40,302 nucleotides of DNA from assembly GCA_903896015.1 (NCBI GenBank), contig CAITWF010000093.1, positions 1-40,302 on the forward strand, given 5' to 3'. The notes beneath the pieces were generated by a model that ran no database searches, had not been told where the DNA came from, and saw only the letters and a list, made by a program, of their open reading frames with translations. This DNA is from an uncultured Opitutia bacterium (GTDB taxonomy: Bacteria > Verrucomicrobiota > Verrucomicrobiia > Opitutales > Opitutaceae). This document shows positions 1 to 8,527 of the stretch, piece by piece (within the stretch, counting starts at the first letter, position 1; every line of letters starts with the position of its first letter). Made by a program: the position numbers and the translations under genes.

Positions 1-322
1 CCCCCTCCCCATAAATCTTTTTATCTCTCCAAACCACCAAGCCACGAACCCCTATTTGCTGAAAATAATCGACACGACTATTGTTTCCCAGTTCGCTTGG
101 CCTGCCCCCTGCTGACGCAGCCACGATTCTGCACCTTTGCCCATCCAGTCGATTTTTACGGCCTGTCGATCCGGGCCGAGCTTGCAAATTTGGCCTCTTG
201 CCGAGCGCAAGGCACGGTCGTCGTGCCCGAGCATGATTTTTGCCTAGCCACAACTGCCCTCAGGCCCCGCCCGCACTCCACACGAGAACAAACCGACACG
301 TCTGCCTTCACCATATCTGACC
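1..322. other. Gene-free leader upstream of the TonB receptor
   Basis: This stretch has no convincing gene; short open frames on both strands lack recognisable protein features. It holds a weak sigma70-like pair, a hairpin at 211-227 (GGCACG, 5-nt loop, CGTGCC), and a C-rich tail just before the receptor start. The long leader (more than 200 nt if the weak promoter is right) leaves room for an RNA element, but I recognise no known riboswitch consensus in it. Confidence 0.5.
56..84 (+). promoter_or_regulatory. Weak sigma70-like promoter candidate for the TonB receptor
   Basis: TTGCTG at 56-61 and TATTGT at 79-84 are separated by 17 nt, matching 3/6 and 4/6 of the sigma70 consensus. This is the best pair seen upstream of the receptor but could easily be chance in this sequence. 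Confidence 0.25.
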
Positions 323-3300
323 ATGAAACCTAATCCGCAAAAACTACTCCGCACGGGCGCCGCCTTGATCGCGACGCTGTCGATCCTGCAGGCTGCGAAC
401 GCGCAATCGACAACGCCCGACAAGAAGGACGAAAAAGCACTCGTGATGGAGGCCTTCGTCACGACGGGTTCGAACATCAAGCGGCTCGATCAAGAAAATG
501 TGTTGCCCGTGACAGTATTCAGCATGGCGGAACTTCAGACGCGCGATTCGGCGACGTCGATGGATTTGCTGATTGGTATTCCTGAAATCACTAATATCCC
601 GGCGAATGAGTCCTCGCTGAATGCGGTCGCGGCTCGTGGCGACAACGCCAACGCGGCGCTGCGTGGCCTCGGCGCGGCCAACACGCTTGTGCTCCTTAAT
701 GGTCGCCGCGCGCCGATGGAGCCTTTCAATACCTCGTCGGTCAACGTCAACACCCTCCCGACGAGCGGACTGCAGCAGATCGAAGTGCTACGCGACGGTG
801 CCTCCTCTATCTACGGCTCGGATGCGGTGGCGGGCGTGATCAACTACGTCACGGACAAGAAGCCCCACGGTGGTTCAATCAGCCAGCGCTTTGGCACGAC
901 GCAGCACGGGGGCGGCCGGGACTACAAGCTGGATATTAGTTACGGCAACACCTTTGCCGACGGCAAGGGCAGCTACGTCTTCCAGTACTCGGGCTATGCC
1001 CGTGAAAAAATCATGTATGGCCAGCGCGACGTCAGCCGCAACGTGGATCGGACCGCAACGGCGCGTGCGCCTTGGAATGTGGTCGGCAGTTCCTATGACG
1101 GATTGTCGCAGGTTGGCGTCTGGCCGCAGTTCATTCTCGGCGCCAGCACGTCCAACACGGCCACGCTGGCCTTTTACCCGAAGAGCGGCATTTCCACCGA
1201 CCTGCCCACCGTCAACGCGTATTCGAGCAACGCGCTGATTCCGCGCAGCCTGCTGATCGATTATAATCTCTACTCCGTTGGCCAGCCACGGACCGACCGC
1301 AACACGGTTTTCGGCCACATGGAGTATGATGTGACGCCGAGCATCACTTTTTTTGCTGAGGGAAACTTCTACCTATCCCACTCGGATCTCGGCCGTCAGC
1401 CGGTCACGCTCAGTTCGTCCGATTCCCGGGTGTTCATCGGCGCGGACAATCCTTACAATCCGTATGGTTCCCGTTACTACAGCCCGACGGGCGCGGCCAA
1501 CGCCGACGGCACCGCCCGGCTCGTCGGCACCCCGCAGCAACTCACCATCGCTTCGGTATTGTTTTGGGATGACGGCAACGAGCAGGTCAAAACGCTCGAC
1601 AGCCAGGCACGATTTCTCACCGGGTTTCGCGGCAAGCTTGGCACCAGTTCTTGGAACTGGGAGACGGGCCTGATGGCCGGCACCGTCTATGCGAATGACG
1701 AGGCCAAGAACGAAATGATGGACTCCTACACGCGTGCGGCTGCAGCCCGCACGGATTCGACCGCGTGGAATCCCTTCGGCTACACGTTCAAGGTGCAGAA
1801 CGGCGCGGTCGTGGCTGACAAGCCCTACGTGAATCCGCAGAGCGTGCTAAATACCATGCGCCGTTCGGCGAATCGCTTTGGCCACAGCAAGATTGCCAGC
1901 TTCGATTTTCGCCTTACGGGCAACGTGATCAACCTCTGGGCCGGCCCGATTCAGGCCTCGACGGGTGTCGAGTGGCGCTACGAATACAAAGAAGATCACA
2001 AGGATCAGTTCGCGGGCGTGAACGGCAATGCGATCGGCGGCGACGGCCTGCCCCTGGATCCAGCGAACAATGACTACATCGTCATGTCGCCCAAGTATCC
2101 TTATTCGGCGGGACGCGTGATCGCCAGCGGTTACGTCGAGACACAGATTCCTCTGGCGGCGGCGAAAAACGACATCCCGTTTGCGAAGAATGCGTCGGTT
2201 AACGCGTCGGTGCGCACCGAGCACTACAGCGACTTTGGCTATACGACGAAGCCCAAGTTTGGCGGTGACTGGAAGCCGGTATCGTGGCTCATGGTCCGCG
2301 GTTCTCTGAACAAGGGCTTCCGGGCTCCCGACCTCGCCGATCTTTATCAGCCGGCATCCTTCTCGGTCGGCACCCCTCCGGGCAGCCGCGACCCCGCCCG
2401 CAATAACTTCTTCACCCTTGCCGGGCTCGCGCCGGATACGCAGGTGCTGACGCAGGGCTACACCCTTGCGAATCCGCTCCTGCAACCGGAGACCTCTACC
2501 GGCAAGAGCATCGGCATCGCGGTCGAGATTCCGCAGGTGAAAGGACTCTCCTTCACCGTCGATTACTGGGAGCTCACCCAACAGAACCTTCTCGTCTCGG
2601 TCGGCACGACGGCAGGCTTGGACGAAGCTTTGCTGCTGGCCTACACGCAGCAGCAACTCGCTGCAGGTAAGAGCATCACGAGCATCGATGTTGGCTCCCA
2701 TGCTTTGCCCAGTTTGCCCAACACCTACAGAGGTGATCCGAACATTCTCCGCAATCCGGTCAACTCCTCCGATGTAGCGATCTTCCAGCAGGCCTACGCG
2801 AAGCTCCCCCAGTCCCAATGGCTCGCGCCGCTCGGCACCTGGGTCGGCACGATCGCGCAGACGCAGAACACCACGGGACGGAATTTCACCAATGGCTTGG
2901 ATTTCAGCATCCGCTATGATCTGCCGAAGACGCCGCTCGGCCAGTTTCGTGTTTCAACCGAGTGGTCGGAATTCCTGAATAAGTTCACCAAGTTGAAGCC
3001 GAACTTCGGCAAGAACGACGACATCCAGCAGATGATCCTCCCGAAGTGGAAGAGTTCGGCGACGGTTCAGTGGCGCAAAGGCGGCTGGGATGCGGGCTTG
3101 AATGCGACCTACCAGACGGACTTCCGCACGGGAGCGACGGCGACAGCGACGCAATACGCGGCGTTGGGCAATCCTTCCTACATCAAGCCGGTGACGGTGA
3201 TCTCCAGCTCCAATGTCGCCTCGGTCAGCTACTACGAAGTGGGTAAAGATCAGCTGCAGATCAATTCGTCGGTGTCTTACCGTTTTGGAGCCGAGGCCTC

Positions 3301-3460
3301 AAAATGGCTGCGGCGAACGACGTTCCGCTTCGGCATCAACGACCTGTTCGATGCGAAACCCGCGCCCGCGGCGACCAGCGGCATCGGTTTCAATACCGGT
3401 TCCGGACAGAGTCTGTGGGTTGGCCGTGCCTTCACGCTCTCGATGAATCGCGAATTCTGA
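323..3460 (+). CDS. TonB-dependent outer-membrane receptor
   Basis: A 1045-residue outer-membrane receptor that would import a scarce ligand using TonB/ExbBD energy. Visible parts: a signal peptide at about 1-27 ending ANA|Q; a TonB-box-like/plug entry around residues 40-60 (EAFVTTGSNIKR); a plug domain with the typical LRGLGAANTLVLLNGRR run and a DGASSIYGSDAVAGVIN segment; then a long beta-barrel with TonB-receptor signatures (FRAPDLADLY, LQPETS) and a terminal phenylalanine (SMNREF), as expected for BAM-dependent insertion. No N-terminal carboxypeptidase-like or anti-sigma signalling domain is present. It stands alone with its own terminator; no SusD, TonB or ABC partner is adjacent, so the ligand cannot be inferred. 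The start follows from the signal peptide; no Shine-Dalgarno is visible. Confidence 0.93.
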   Translation: MKPNPQKLLRTGAALIATLSILQAANAQSTTPDKKDEKALVMEAFVTTGSNIKRLDQENVLPVTVFSMAELQTRDSATSMDLLIGIPEITNIPANESSLNAVAARGDNANAALRGLGAANTLVLLNGRRAPMEPFNTSSVNVNTLPTSGLQQIEVLRDGASSIYGSDAVAGVINYVTDKKPHGGSISQRFGTTQHGGGRDYKLDISYGNTFADGKGSYVFQYSGYAREKIMYGQRDVSRNVDRTATARAPWNVVGSSYDGLSQVGVWPQFILGASTSNTATLAFYPKSGISTDLPTVNAYSSNALIPRSLLIDYNLYSVGQPRTDRNTVFGHMEYDVTPSITFFAEGNFYLSHSDLGRQPVTLSSSDSRVFIGADNPYNPYGSRYYSPTGAANADGTARLVGTPQQLTIASVLFWDDGNEQVKTLDSQARFLTGFRGKLGTSSWNWETGLMAGTVYANDEAKNEMMDSYTRAAAARTDSTAWNPFGYTFKVQNGAVVADKPYVNPQSVLNTMRRSANRFGHSKIASFDFRLTGNVINLWAGPIQASTGVEWRYEYKEDHKDQFAGVNGNAIGGDGLPLDPANNDYIVMSPKYPYSAGRVIASGYVETQIPLAAAKNDIPFAKNASVNASVRTEHYSDFGYTTKPKFGGDWKPVSWLMVRGSLNKGFRAPDLADLYQPASFSVGTPPGSRDPARNNFFTLAGLAPDTQVLTQGYTLANPLLQPETSTGKSIGIAVEIPQVKGLSFTVDYWELTQQNLLVSVGTTAGLDEALLLAYTQQQLAAGKSITSIDVGSHALPSLPNTYRGDPNILRNPVNSSDVAIFQQAYAKLPQSQWLAPLGTWVGTIAQTQNTTGRNFTNGLDFSIRYDLPKTPLGQFRVSTEWSEFLNKFTKLKPNFGKNDDIQQMILPKWKSSATVQWRKGGWDAGLNATYQTDFRTGATATATQYAALGNPSYIKPVTVISSSNVASVSYYEVGKDQLQINSSVSYRFGAEASKWLRRTTFRFGINDLFDAKPAPAATSGIGFNTGSGQSLWVGRAFTLSMNREF

Positions 3461-3493
3461 GCGAAGCCAGCCGGAGCTTCCCGATTGCGAAAG

Positions 3494-3520
3494 CCCCACG
3501 CGCACGGGTGGGGTTTTTTT
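3494..3520 (+). terminator. Intrinsic terminator of the TonB receptor gene
   Basis: CCCCAC (3494-3499) pairs with GTGGGG (3508-3513) over an 8-nt loop, followed immediately by seven T residues (3514-3520). It lies 33 nt after the receptor stop codon. Confidence 0.9.
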
Positions 3521-3532
3521 CGAATCGAGGGC

Positions 3533-3548
3533 CGCATTTCGAAATGCG
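3533..3548. repeat. Perfect 16-bp palindrome between convergent genes
   Basis: CGCATTTC (3533-3540) is followed directly by its reverse complement GAAATGCG. It sits in the 117-bp gap between the converging receptor and TPR genes, 29 bp past the TPR stop. It has no T-run on either side, so it is not a standard terminator; it may aid 3'-end formation of the TPR transcript or bind a protein. Confidence 0.6.
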
Positions 3549-3577
3549 TTGGGTTGAGGGTGATTTGATTTGGCGGG

Positions 3578-5968
3578 TCAACGGCTGGCAGACCGAATTT
3601 TGGCTATGAGCCTGCGGGCATCGTCGTTGTCCGGCCGCAGCCGCAGGAAAGCCTCGAGTTGCACGGCGGCTTCGGCGGTGCGCCCGCGGCTGTTGAGCAG
3701 GGCGACGGCGAAATTGAAGCGCGCCTCTGGATAGTCCGGCTTCAGGCGGAGCGTCTCCTGATACTGGACGAGGGCGTCGTTCAGCCGGCCCGGCTGCCCG
3801 GCCCACACGTTGGCGAGGTTGAAATGAGCCTCGGCGTAGTCCGGTTTCAGGCGCAGCGTCGCCTGGTATTCCGCGATCGCGTCGTCTGGGTGGGTGCGGG
3901 TTTGAAGCCAAGCGTTGCCCAGATTGAAATGCGCCTCGGCCAGATCCGGCTTCAGGCGCAGGGCCTCCTCATATTGGCTGATGGCGTCGGTCAACCGTCC
4001 GGGCGTCTGCAGCCAGATGTTGCCCAGAATGAAGTGGGCCTCGGGCGAGTCCGGCTTTAGGCGCAGTGCCGCGTCCAAATGAACCATGGCGTCATTCAAC
4101 CTGCCCGGCACTTCGATCAGTGCGTTCGCGAGGATTAAATGGGCGTCGGTCATTTCCGGCTTCAGGCGCACTGCTTCTTCACATTGGGCGAGGGCGTCGT
4201 CCAGCCGGCCCGATATTTGGAGAAGCGCGGTTCCCAAATTGAAATGAGCCTCGGCATAACTCGGGTTAAGCCGCAAAGACTCCTGATACTGCGCGATGGC
4301 GTTTTCCAACTGATCCGGCGTTTGCACCCAGGCGTTGCCCAAATTATTGTGAGCTTCGGCAAAGTTCGGCCTCAGGCGGAGCGCCTCCTTCAGTTGGGCG
4401 ACGGCGTCATCCCGGCGCCCGGTGATCTGCAGAAGGGCGTGACCCAGATTGTTGTGCGCCTCGGCAAAGTCTGGCCATAGCTGCAAGGCTTTCTCATACT
4501 CGGCGATGGCGTCACCTAGCCGGACTGGCTGTTGTGACCACGCGTCGCCGAGATTGTTGTGCGCCTCGGCCAGATCCGGCGCGAGGCGCAGCGCCTCGCG
4601 AAATTGGATGATCGCGTCGTTTGTTCGTGCCGGATTTTTCAGCCAGACTTCGCCCAGATTGTTGTGGGCCCTGGCATTGGCGGGATACTTTGCAACGGTA
4701 TCGGCCCAGATCGACTCGGTGCTCGCGTAATCCCGGTTGCGGCTGACGGAGAGGAAGCCCAGGGCGATCGCCACGATCGCCAACCCCGCCATGCTCCGCC
4801 GGCCGAAAGCCACAAAGGCTCCGATGGCGACGAGTGAGATTATCGCCGCCGACGCCAGATATAGCCGGCTCTCCGCCATCGGTTGCCCCACGATCGGGAC
4901 GATGCTGGAGGTCGGTGCCAGGAGCAAAATGAAGCCAAAAGCCGCGAATCCGACCGCAGTTGATCGCCGCAGTGCGACAGCGGCGGCGCTCACGAGCGCG
5001 ACCACGATGAGAAGGTAGGGCCAGACGGTAAACGAGCGCAGGGCTGCAAAATCTCCGTAATCGAAAACCAACGGGCTCGGCCAGATTGAGAGCGCGAGAT
5101 ATTTTACGACGACCCGGGTTTCGACTGCGGCATACGCCCACGGGTTCACCCCGTGACCGAAACCCACGCCGCGCCGATCGAGCCCGATCAGCAGAAAGCC
5201 GAGCAGGAGCCAGGTCGCGGCAAGGCCCCCGTAGAGCGATCGATGCCGCCGAAACGCGCCGGCGAAGCTGCCAGAGTAGAACGTGCGATCGTAGAGCAGA
5301 ACCATCAGCGGGGCGGTGCCGGCCGTCTCCTTGGTCGCGACGCTCGCCAGACATGAAAGGGTGGACGCGATGAACCAGATGCGACGGCCCGAGGAACCGT
5401 CAGTCTCCGCTCCGCGCGCGAAACAAAAAAGTGTCAGCAGATAAAAAAGTCCCATCAACGACTCCGCGCGCTGGGACAAATAGGTGACCGACTCGGTCTG
5501 TAGCGGATGCCATGTCCAGCATGCGCTGACGACGAACGCGAGCGGGGTCGCGTAGGCTCCGCAGCGCGAATTCAGGGCGGGTCGTCGCAACGTGCCGCGC
5601 ACGAGGGCGAATAGCACCAAGCCGGCGAGCGTGTGAATGAGCAGGTTGACGAGATGATAGCCAAAGACCGACGTGCCGCCGAATGCGTAGTTCAACGCGT
5701 AGGAAACGTTGAGCAGCGGCCGCCCTCCGACTCCCGCGCCGTTGGGCGGCGATAACGCCGGTCCGATCGGCCACCACTGGTGAATCGAGGCGTTTTCCGC
5801 GATCGAGGAAACATCGTCGAGCAGCAACGGAACCGCGAACGTGTTTCCGTAGATCACGATCGTCCCGATGAAGAGAGCGAGTCCACTCGCCAGCCCGGGC
5901 CAATCCATTCTGCGGCTGGGAATGAGGCGCGAGGGGACGATTCCCGCGGCGGAGCTTGATGCTTGCAT
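3578..5968 (-). CDS. TMTC-like polytopic membrane protein with C-terminal TPR array
   Basis: A 796-residue protein in two halves. Residues about 20-420 are polytopic membrane sequence with a luminal/periplasmic DD motif (LLDDVSSI) and an HPLQTESVTYLSQRAESL segment, both typical of the TMTC/DUF1736 group of GT-C-fold proteins. Residues about 430-796 are ten TPR units (A-EAHNNLG pattern) plus a partial one. The repeats are 35 residues rather than 34, with an extra residue in the turn (P-x-RLxDA). Eukaryotic TMTCs are O-mannosyltransferases; the bacterial role is unknown, and a glycosyltransferase or a complex-assembly scaffold are both possible. The annotated ATG gives a basic N-terminus; a second in-frame ATG at 5908 (MDWPG) starts just before the first membrane helix and is an alternative. 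A good promoter lies just upstream. Confidence 0.85.
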   Translation of the reverse strand: MQASSSAAGIVPSRLIPSRRMDWPGLASGLALFIGTIVIYGNTFAVPLLLDDVSSIAENASIHQWWPIGPALSPPNGAGVGGRPLLNVSYALNYAFGGTSVFGYHLVNLLIHTLAGLVLFALVRGTLRRPALNSRCGAYATPLAFVVSACWTWHPLQTESVTYLSQRAESLMGLFYLLTLFCFARGAETDGSSGRRIWFIASTLSCLASVATKETAGTAPLMVLLYDRTFYSGSFAGAFRRHRSLYGGLAATWLLLGFLLIGLDRRGVGFGHGVNPWAYAAVETRVVVKYLALSIWPSPLVFDYGDFAALRSFTVWPYLLIVVALVSAAAVALRRSTAVGFAAFGFILLLAPTSSIVPIVGQPMAESRLYLASAAIISLVAIGAFVAFGRRSMAGLAIVAIALGFLSVSRNRDYASTESIWADTVAKYPANARAHNNLGEVWLKNPARTNDAIIQFREALRLAPDLAEAHNNLGDAWSQQPVRLGDAIAEYEKALQLWPDFAEAHNNLGHALLQITGRRDDAVAQLKEALRLRPNFAEAHNNLGNAWVQTPDQLENAIAQYQESLRLNPSYAEAHFNLGTALLQISGRLDDALAQCEEAVRLKPEMTDAHLILANALIEVPGRLNDAMVHLDAALRLKPDSPEAHFILGNIWLQTPGRLTDAISQYEEALRLKPDLAEAHFNLGNAWLQTRTHPDDAIAEYQATLRLKPDYAEAHFNLANVWAGQPGRLNDALVQYQETLRLKPDYPEARFNFAVALLNSRGRTAEAAVQLEAFLRLRPDNDDARRLIAKIRSASR
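3620..4690 (-). repeat. Tandem 105-bp repeats encoding the TPR units
   Basis: About ten degenerate direct repeats with a 105-bp period (35 codons) encode the TPR array. On the plus strand each contains a GCCTCGGC/GGCGTC-type core. The copies differ by many substitutions, so they are old, yet they stay in register with no partial unit inside the array. Confidence 0.75.
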
Positions 5969-5999
5969 GGATAGGAGAGGGCGATGGCGGCTCGTCGAG

Positions 6000-6027
6000 G
6001 TTATAGTGCGCTGTCCGCTGCTGCCAA
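6000..6027 (-). promoter_or_regulatory. Sigma70-type promoter of the TPR membrane protein gene
   Basis: Read on the minus strand: -35 TTGGCA (6027-6022), a 16-nt spacer, and -10 TATAAC (6005-6000); 5/6 matches in each hexamer apart from the last bases. Transcription would start near 5993, giving a leader of about 25 nt before the ATG at 5968. Confidence 0.6.
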
Positions 6028-6251
6028 GCGGTTATCAGGTAGTGCAAGCGAAGGTCGGTCAACGTGCGCGCAAGTCTCCGGGCCTCCCTCGTTGGTTCAT
6101 CGCCCGCATGCGTAGCGCAAGGATTTGCTTCGGCCCCGCCCCGTTGCAGCCCCGCCCTGTAATGGGTGGCGTCATGCCGGTCGTAGATGATTTTTTAGTG
6201 GCGACGCGATTCCGCCTTGGCTGTCGTCGCGCCCGGACCAATCCTCCGGCA

Positions 6252-7379
6252 ATGATTGCGTCGCTCGACACCCTCGACACGCCCTGCCTCGTCCTTGATC
6301 GCGGCAAACTTTGGCGCAACCTCGCACGGTTCGACACGGCCGTCGCGGCGCGCGGTGTGCGCCTCCGCCCGCATCTCAAAACCGCGAAAAGCCTCGAAGT
6401 CGCGCGCCTCGCCGCGCCTGATCTCGCCGCGCCCGTCGCAGTCTCTACGCTGCTCGAAGCCGAGTATTTTTTCCGCTCCGGTTACCGCGACATCTTCTAC
6501 GCCGTCGGTCTCGGCCCCGGAAAATTTCCGCGTGCCGCCACTCTCCTCCGCGCCGGTGCGCACCTGATCACGTGCCTCGACGACGCGGGATGCGCCGCGC
6601 AACTGGCCGCGTTCGCCGCGCAAAACCAGCTTACCTTCCGCACGCTGATCGAGATCGATTGTGGCGAACATCGCGCTGGCGTCGCGCCCGACGGCCCCGC
6701 GCTGGTCGCGATTGCGCGTGCGCTCGGGAATAGCTTCGCCGGCATCACGACACACGGCGGCCAATCCTACTCCAGCCGATCGCCCGCGGACATGAGCGCC
6801 TACGGTGAAACCGAGGCGAACGCCGCCCGCACCGCCGCTGCGCGACTCGCCGCCGCCGGCTTCGCGTGCGAGGTCGTGAGCGTCGGCTCCAGCCCGACGG
6901 CCATCAGCACCAACTCGCTCGCCGGCATTACCGAGGTTCGTGCTGGCGTCTACATGTTCGGCGATCTGTTTCAGGCCGGGATCGGCACCTGCGCGCTCGA
7001 CGATCTCGCGGCGAGCGTGCTCACCGAGGTCATCAGCCGCTCCGTCGACCGAAACACCTTCCTGATCGACGCCGGGGCCTTCGCGCTTTCGAAGGACATT
7101 TCCACCGCGAGCCTGCAACCTGCTTTGCAAGCCGGCTACGGCTGGCTCTGCGATCTTGATGGCCGCCTGCTGCCGGGCCTGAAGGTCGAGCGCGTCTGGC
7201 AGGAACACGGGCTGGTCGTCAGCGATCGCCCGCTTGCGGCGGATGCTTTTCCGGTTGGCGCGCGGCTGCGCGTGCTGCCGAACCACGTCTGTCCGACGGC
7301 CGCCTCGCACGGTGTCTATCACATCGTCGACGGCGCGCGCGCCGTCATCGCCGAGTGGCCGCGCATCAACGGCTGGTGA
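6252..7379 (+). CDS. D-threonine aldolase / D-serine dehydratase-like PLP enzyme
   Basis: A 375-residue fold-type III PLP enzyme (alanine-racemase-like N-terminal barrel, C-terminal metal-binding domain). Residues 40-46 read PHLKTAK, where K43 is the expected PLP lysine; NHVC at about 344-347 supplies the His and Cys that bind the divalent metal in the DSD1/D-threonine aldolase family; HGGQSY and GSSPT are the usual PLP-phosphate and substrate regions. The family either cleaves D-threonine to glycine and acetaldehyde or deaminates D-serine/D-threonine; the sequence does not separate these. The open frame extends 128 codons upstream but that part is low-complexity Arg-rich sequence overlapping the divergent TPR gene, so I start at ATG 6252 (MIASLDTLDTPCLVLD). 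It lies 14 bp before the next gene, suggesting an operon. Confidence 0.88.
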   Translation: MIASLDTLDTPCLVLDRGKLWRNLARFDTAVAARGVRLRPHLKTAKSLEVARLAAPDLAAPVAVSTLLEAEYFFRSGYRDIFYAVGLGPGKFPRAATLLRAGAHLITCLDDAGCAAQLAAFAAQNQLTFRTLIEIDCGEHRAGVAPDGPALVAIARALGNSFAGITTHGGQSYSSRSPADMSAYGETEANAARTAAARLAAAGFACEVVSVGSSPTAISTNSLAGITEVRAGVYMFGDLFQAGIGTCALDDLAASVLTEVISRSVDRNTFLIDAGAFALSKDISTASLQPALQAGYGWLCDLDGRLLPGLKVERVWQEHGLVVSDRPLAADAFPVGARLRVLPNHVCPTAASHGVYHIVDGARAVIAEWPRINGW

Positions 7380-7393
7380 TCGCAACCGAACCC

Positions 7394-8392
7394 ATGCGCT
7401 CCACTCCGCCCGCCCTCCTGCTTGATCGCCCGACGATCGCGGAACTGCTCTCGCTTGATGATTGCATCGGCGCTGTGGAAGTTGCGTTTGCCGCCCACGC
7501 TCGCGGCGAGACGCTTTCACCCGGCTTGCTGCATGGCGACGGGGTTGGCGGTGAATATCACATCAAGGCCGGCGGCCTGCGCTCGCCGCGCGCCTACTAC
7601 GCCTGCAAGGTCAACAGCAGCTTCTTTCGGAACCGTGCGACCAATGGCCTGCCCAACATCCAGGGCCTGATTCTGCTCTACGATGCCACCGACGGCCGCC
7701 CGCTCGCCGTCATCGAATCCGGCGGCATCACGATCAAGCGCACCGGCGCTGCGACCGCCGTCGCCGCAAAATACCTCGCCCGCGCCAACGCGAAGATCGC
7801 TACGATTGTCGGCGCGGGTCTCCAGGCTGCGATCCAACTCGAGTCGCTCATGCGGGTGCGCCGGCTCGAAAGTGTTTTCGTCTGGAGCCGTGACGCGGCT
7901 AGGGCGGATGCGTTTGCCGCCCGTATGTCTGAGAAATTAAGCCTTCCCGTTGCCGCGCATCCCGATCTCGCGGCGGCCGCGGGCGCGAGCGATCTGATCG
8001 TGACGTGCACGCCGGCGAAACGCTGGCTGCTCGCGCGCGATATGGTTTCGCCTGGCACGTTCGTCGCAGCGGTCGGCGCCGACAGTCCCGACAAGCAGGA
8101 GATCGAGCCCGCGCTGCTCGCGTCGGCTGCGGTTGTCACCGATCTTACCGGACAATGCGCCCACGTCGGCGATCTGCACCACGCGATCGCGGCCGGATTG
8201 ATGACAGCGGCTGACGTGCGCGGCGAGCTCGGCGAAATCGTTGCCGGAATAATTCCCGGGCGTAGTGATGATCGCGAAATCATCGTCTACGATGCCACGG
8301 GCACGGCGTTGCAGGATGTCGCCGCCGCGGCGCTTGCCTACGAGCGCGCGATCGCCCTCGGGCGCGGGACGGAGTTTCCATTTTGGGGCTGA
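7394..8392 (+). CDS. Ornithine cyclodeaminase / mu-crystallin family reductase
   Basis: A 332-residue member of the OCD/mu-crystallin family, NAD(P)-dependent enzymes that include ornithine cyclodeaminase, ketimine (delta1-pyrroline/piperideine-2-carboxylate) reductases and related proteins. The Rossmann motif GAGLQA starts at residue 140, and the family signatures ACKVN, GGITIKRTGAATAVAA and VGADSPDKQEIEP are present. Start chosen at ATG 7394 (MRSTPPALLLD), 14 bp after the aldolase-like gene; the longer frame begins inside that gene. In company with a D-amino-acid PLP enzyme and an N-acyl-D-amino-acid deacylase, a ketimine reductase or imino-acid step in D-amino-acid use seems more likely than ornithine breakdown, but this is inference. 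Confidence 0.85.
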   Translation: MRSTPPALLLDRPTIAELLSLDDCIGAVEVAFAAHARGETLSPGLLHGDGVGGEYHIKAGGLRSPRAYYACKVNSSFFRNRATNGLPNIQGLILLYDATDGRPLAVIESGGITIKRTGAATAVAAKYLARANAKIATIVGAGLQAAIQLESLMRVRRLESVFVWSRDAARADAFAARMSEKLSLPVAAHPDLAAAAGASDLIVTCTPAKRWLLARDMVSPGTFVAAVGADSPDKQEIEPALLASAAVVTDLTGQCAHVGDLHHAIAAGLMTAADVRGELGEIVAGIIPGRSDDREIIVYDATGTALQDVAAAALAYERAIALGRGTEFPFWG

Positions 8393-8527
8393 GGCAAAAT
8401 GACCGCGCTTTACCTCGACCGGATTTCACGTTTTCAGAAATTTCAACGTGCGGCGCACGCTTCGTGCTCCGGGGTGGGGCAGCGCCGTGGCGGCCGGTGC
8501 GCGCGAGGGTCAGGTTCCCATTTCCCC

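Noticed and set aside
85-322. Cobalamin or other riboswitch before the TonB receptor
   Set aside because: A GCCACAACTGCC stretch looked faintly similar to a B12 element, but the conserved boxes and their order are missing.
1847-2818. 323-codon minus frame inside the TonB receptor, and similar antisense frames in dnaK, the oxidase genes and the D-threonine aldolase-like gene
   Set aside because: Arg/Asp/Val-rich shadow translations of real genes with strong motifs on the other strand.
5868-6251. N-terminal extension of the D-threonine aldolase-like protein
   Set aside because: Arg/Pro-rich, overlaps the divergent TPR gene and its promoter; family members start at the MIASLDTLDTPCLVLD region.
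8399-8527. Upstream start for the D-aminoacylase
   Set aside because: It would add 43 residues without homology-like features and bury the signal-like leader that begins at 8528.
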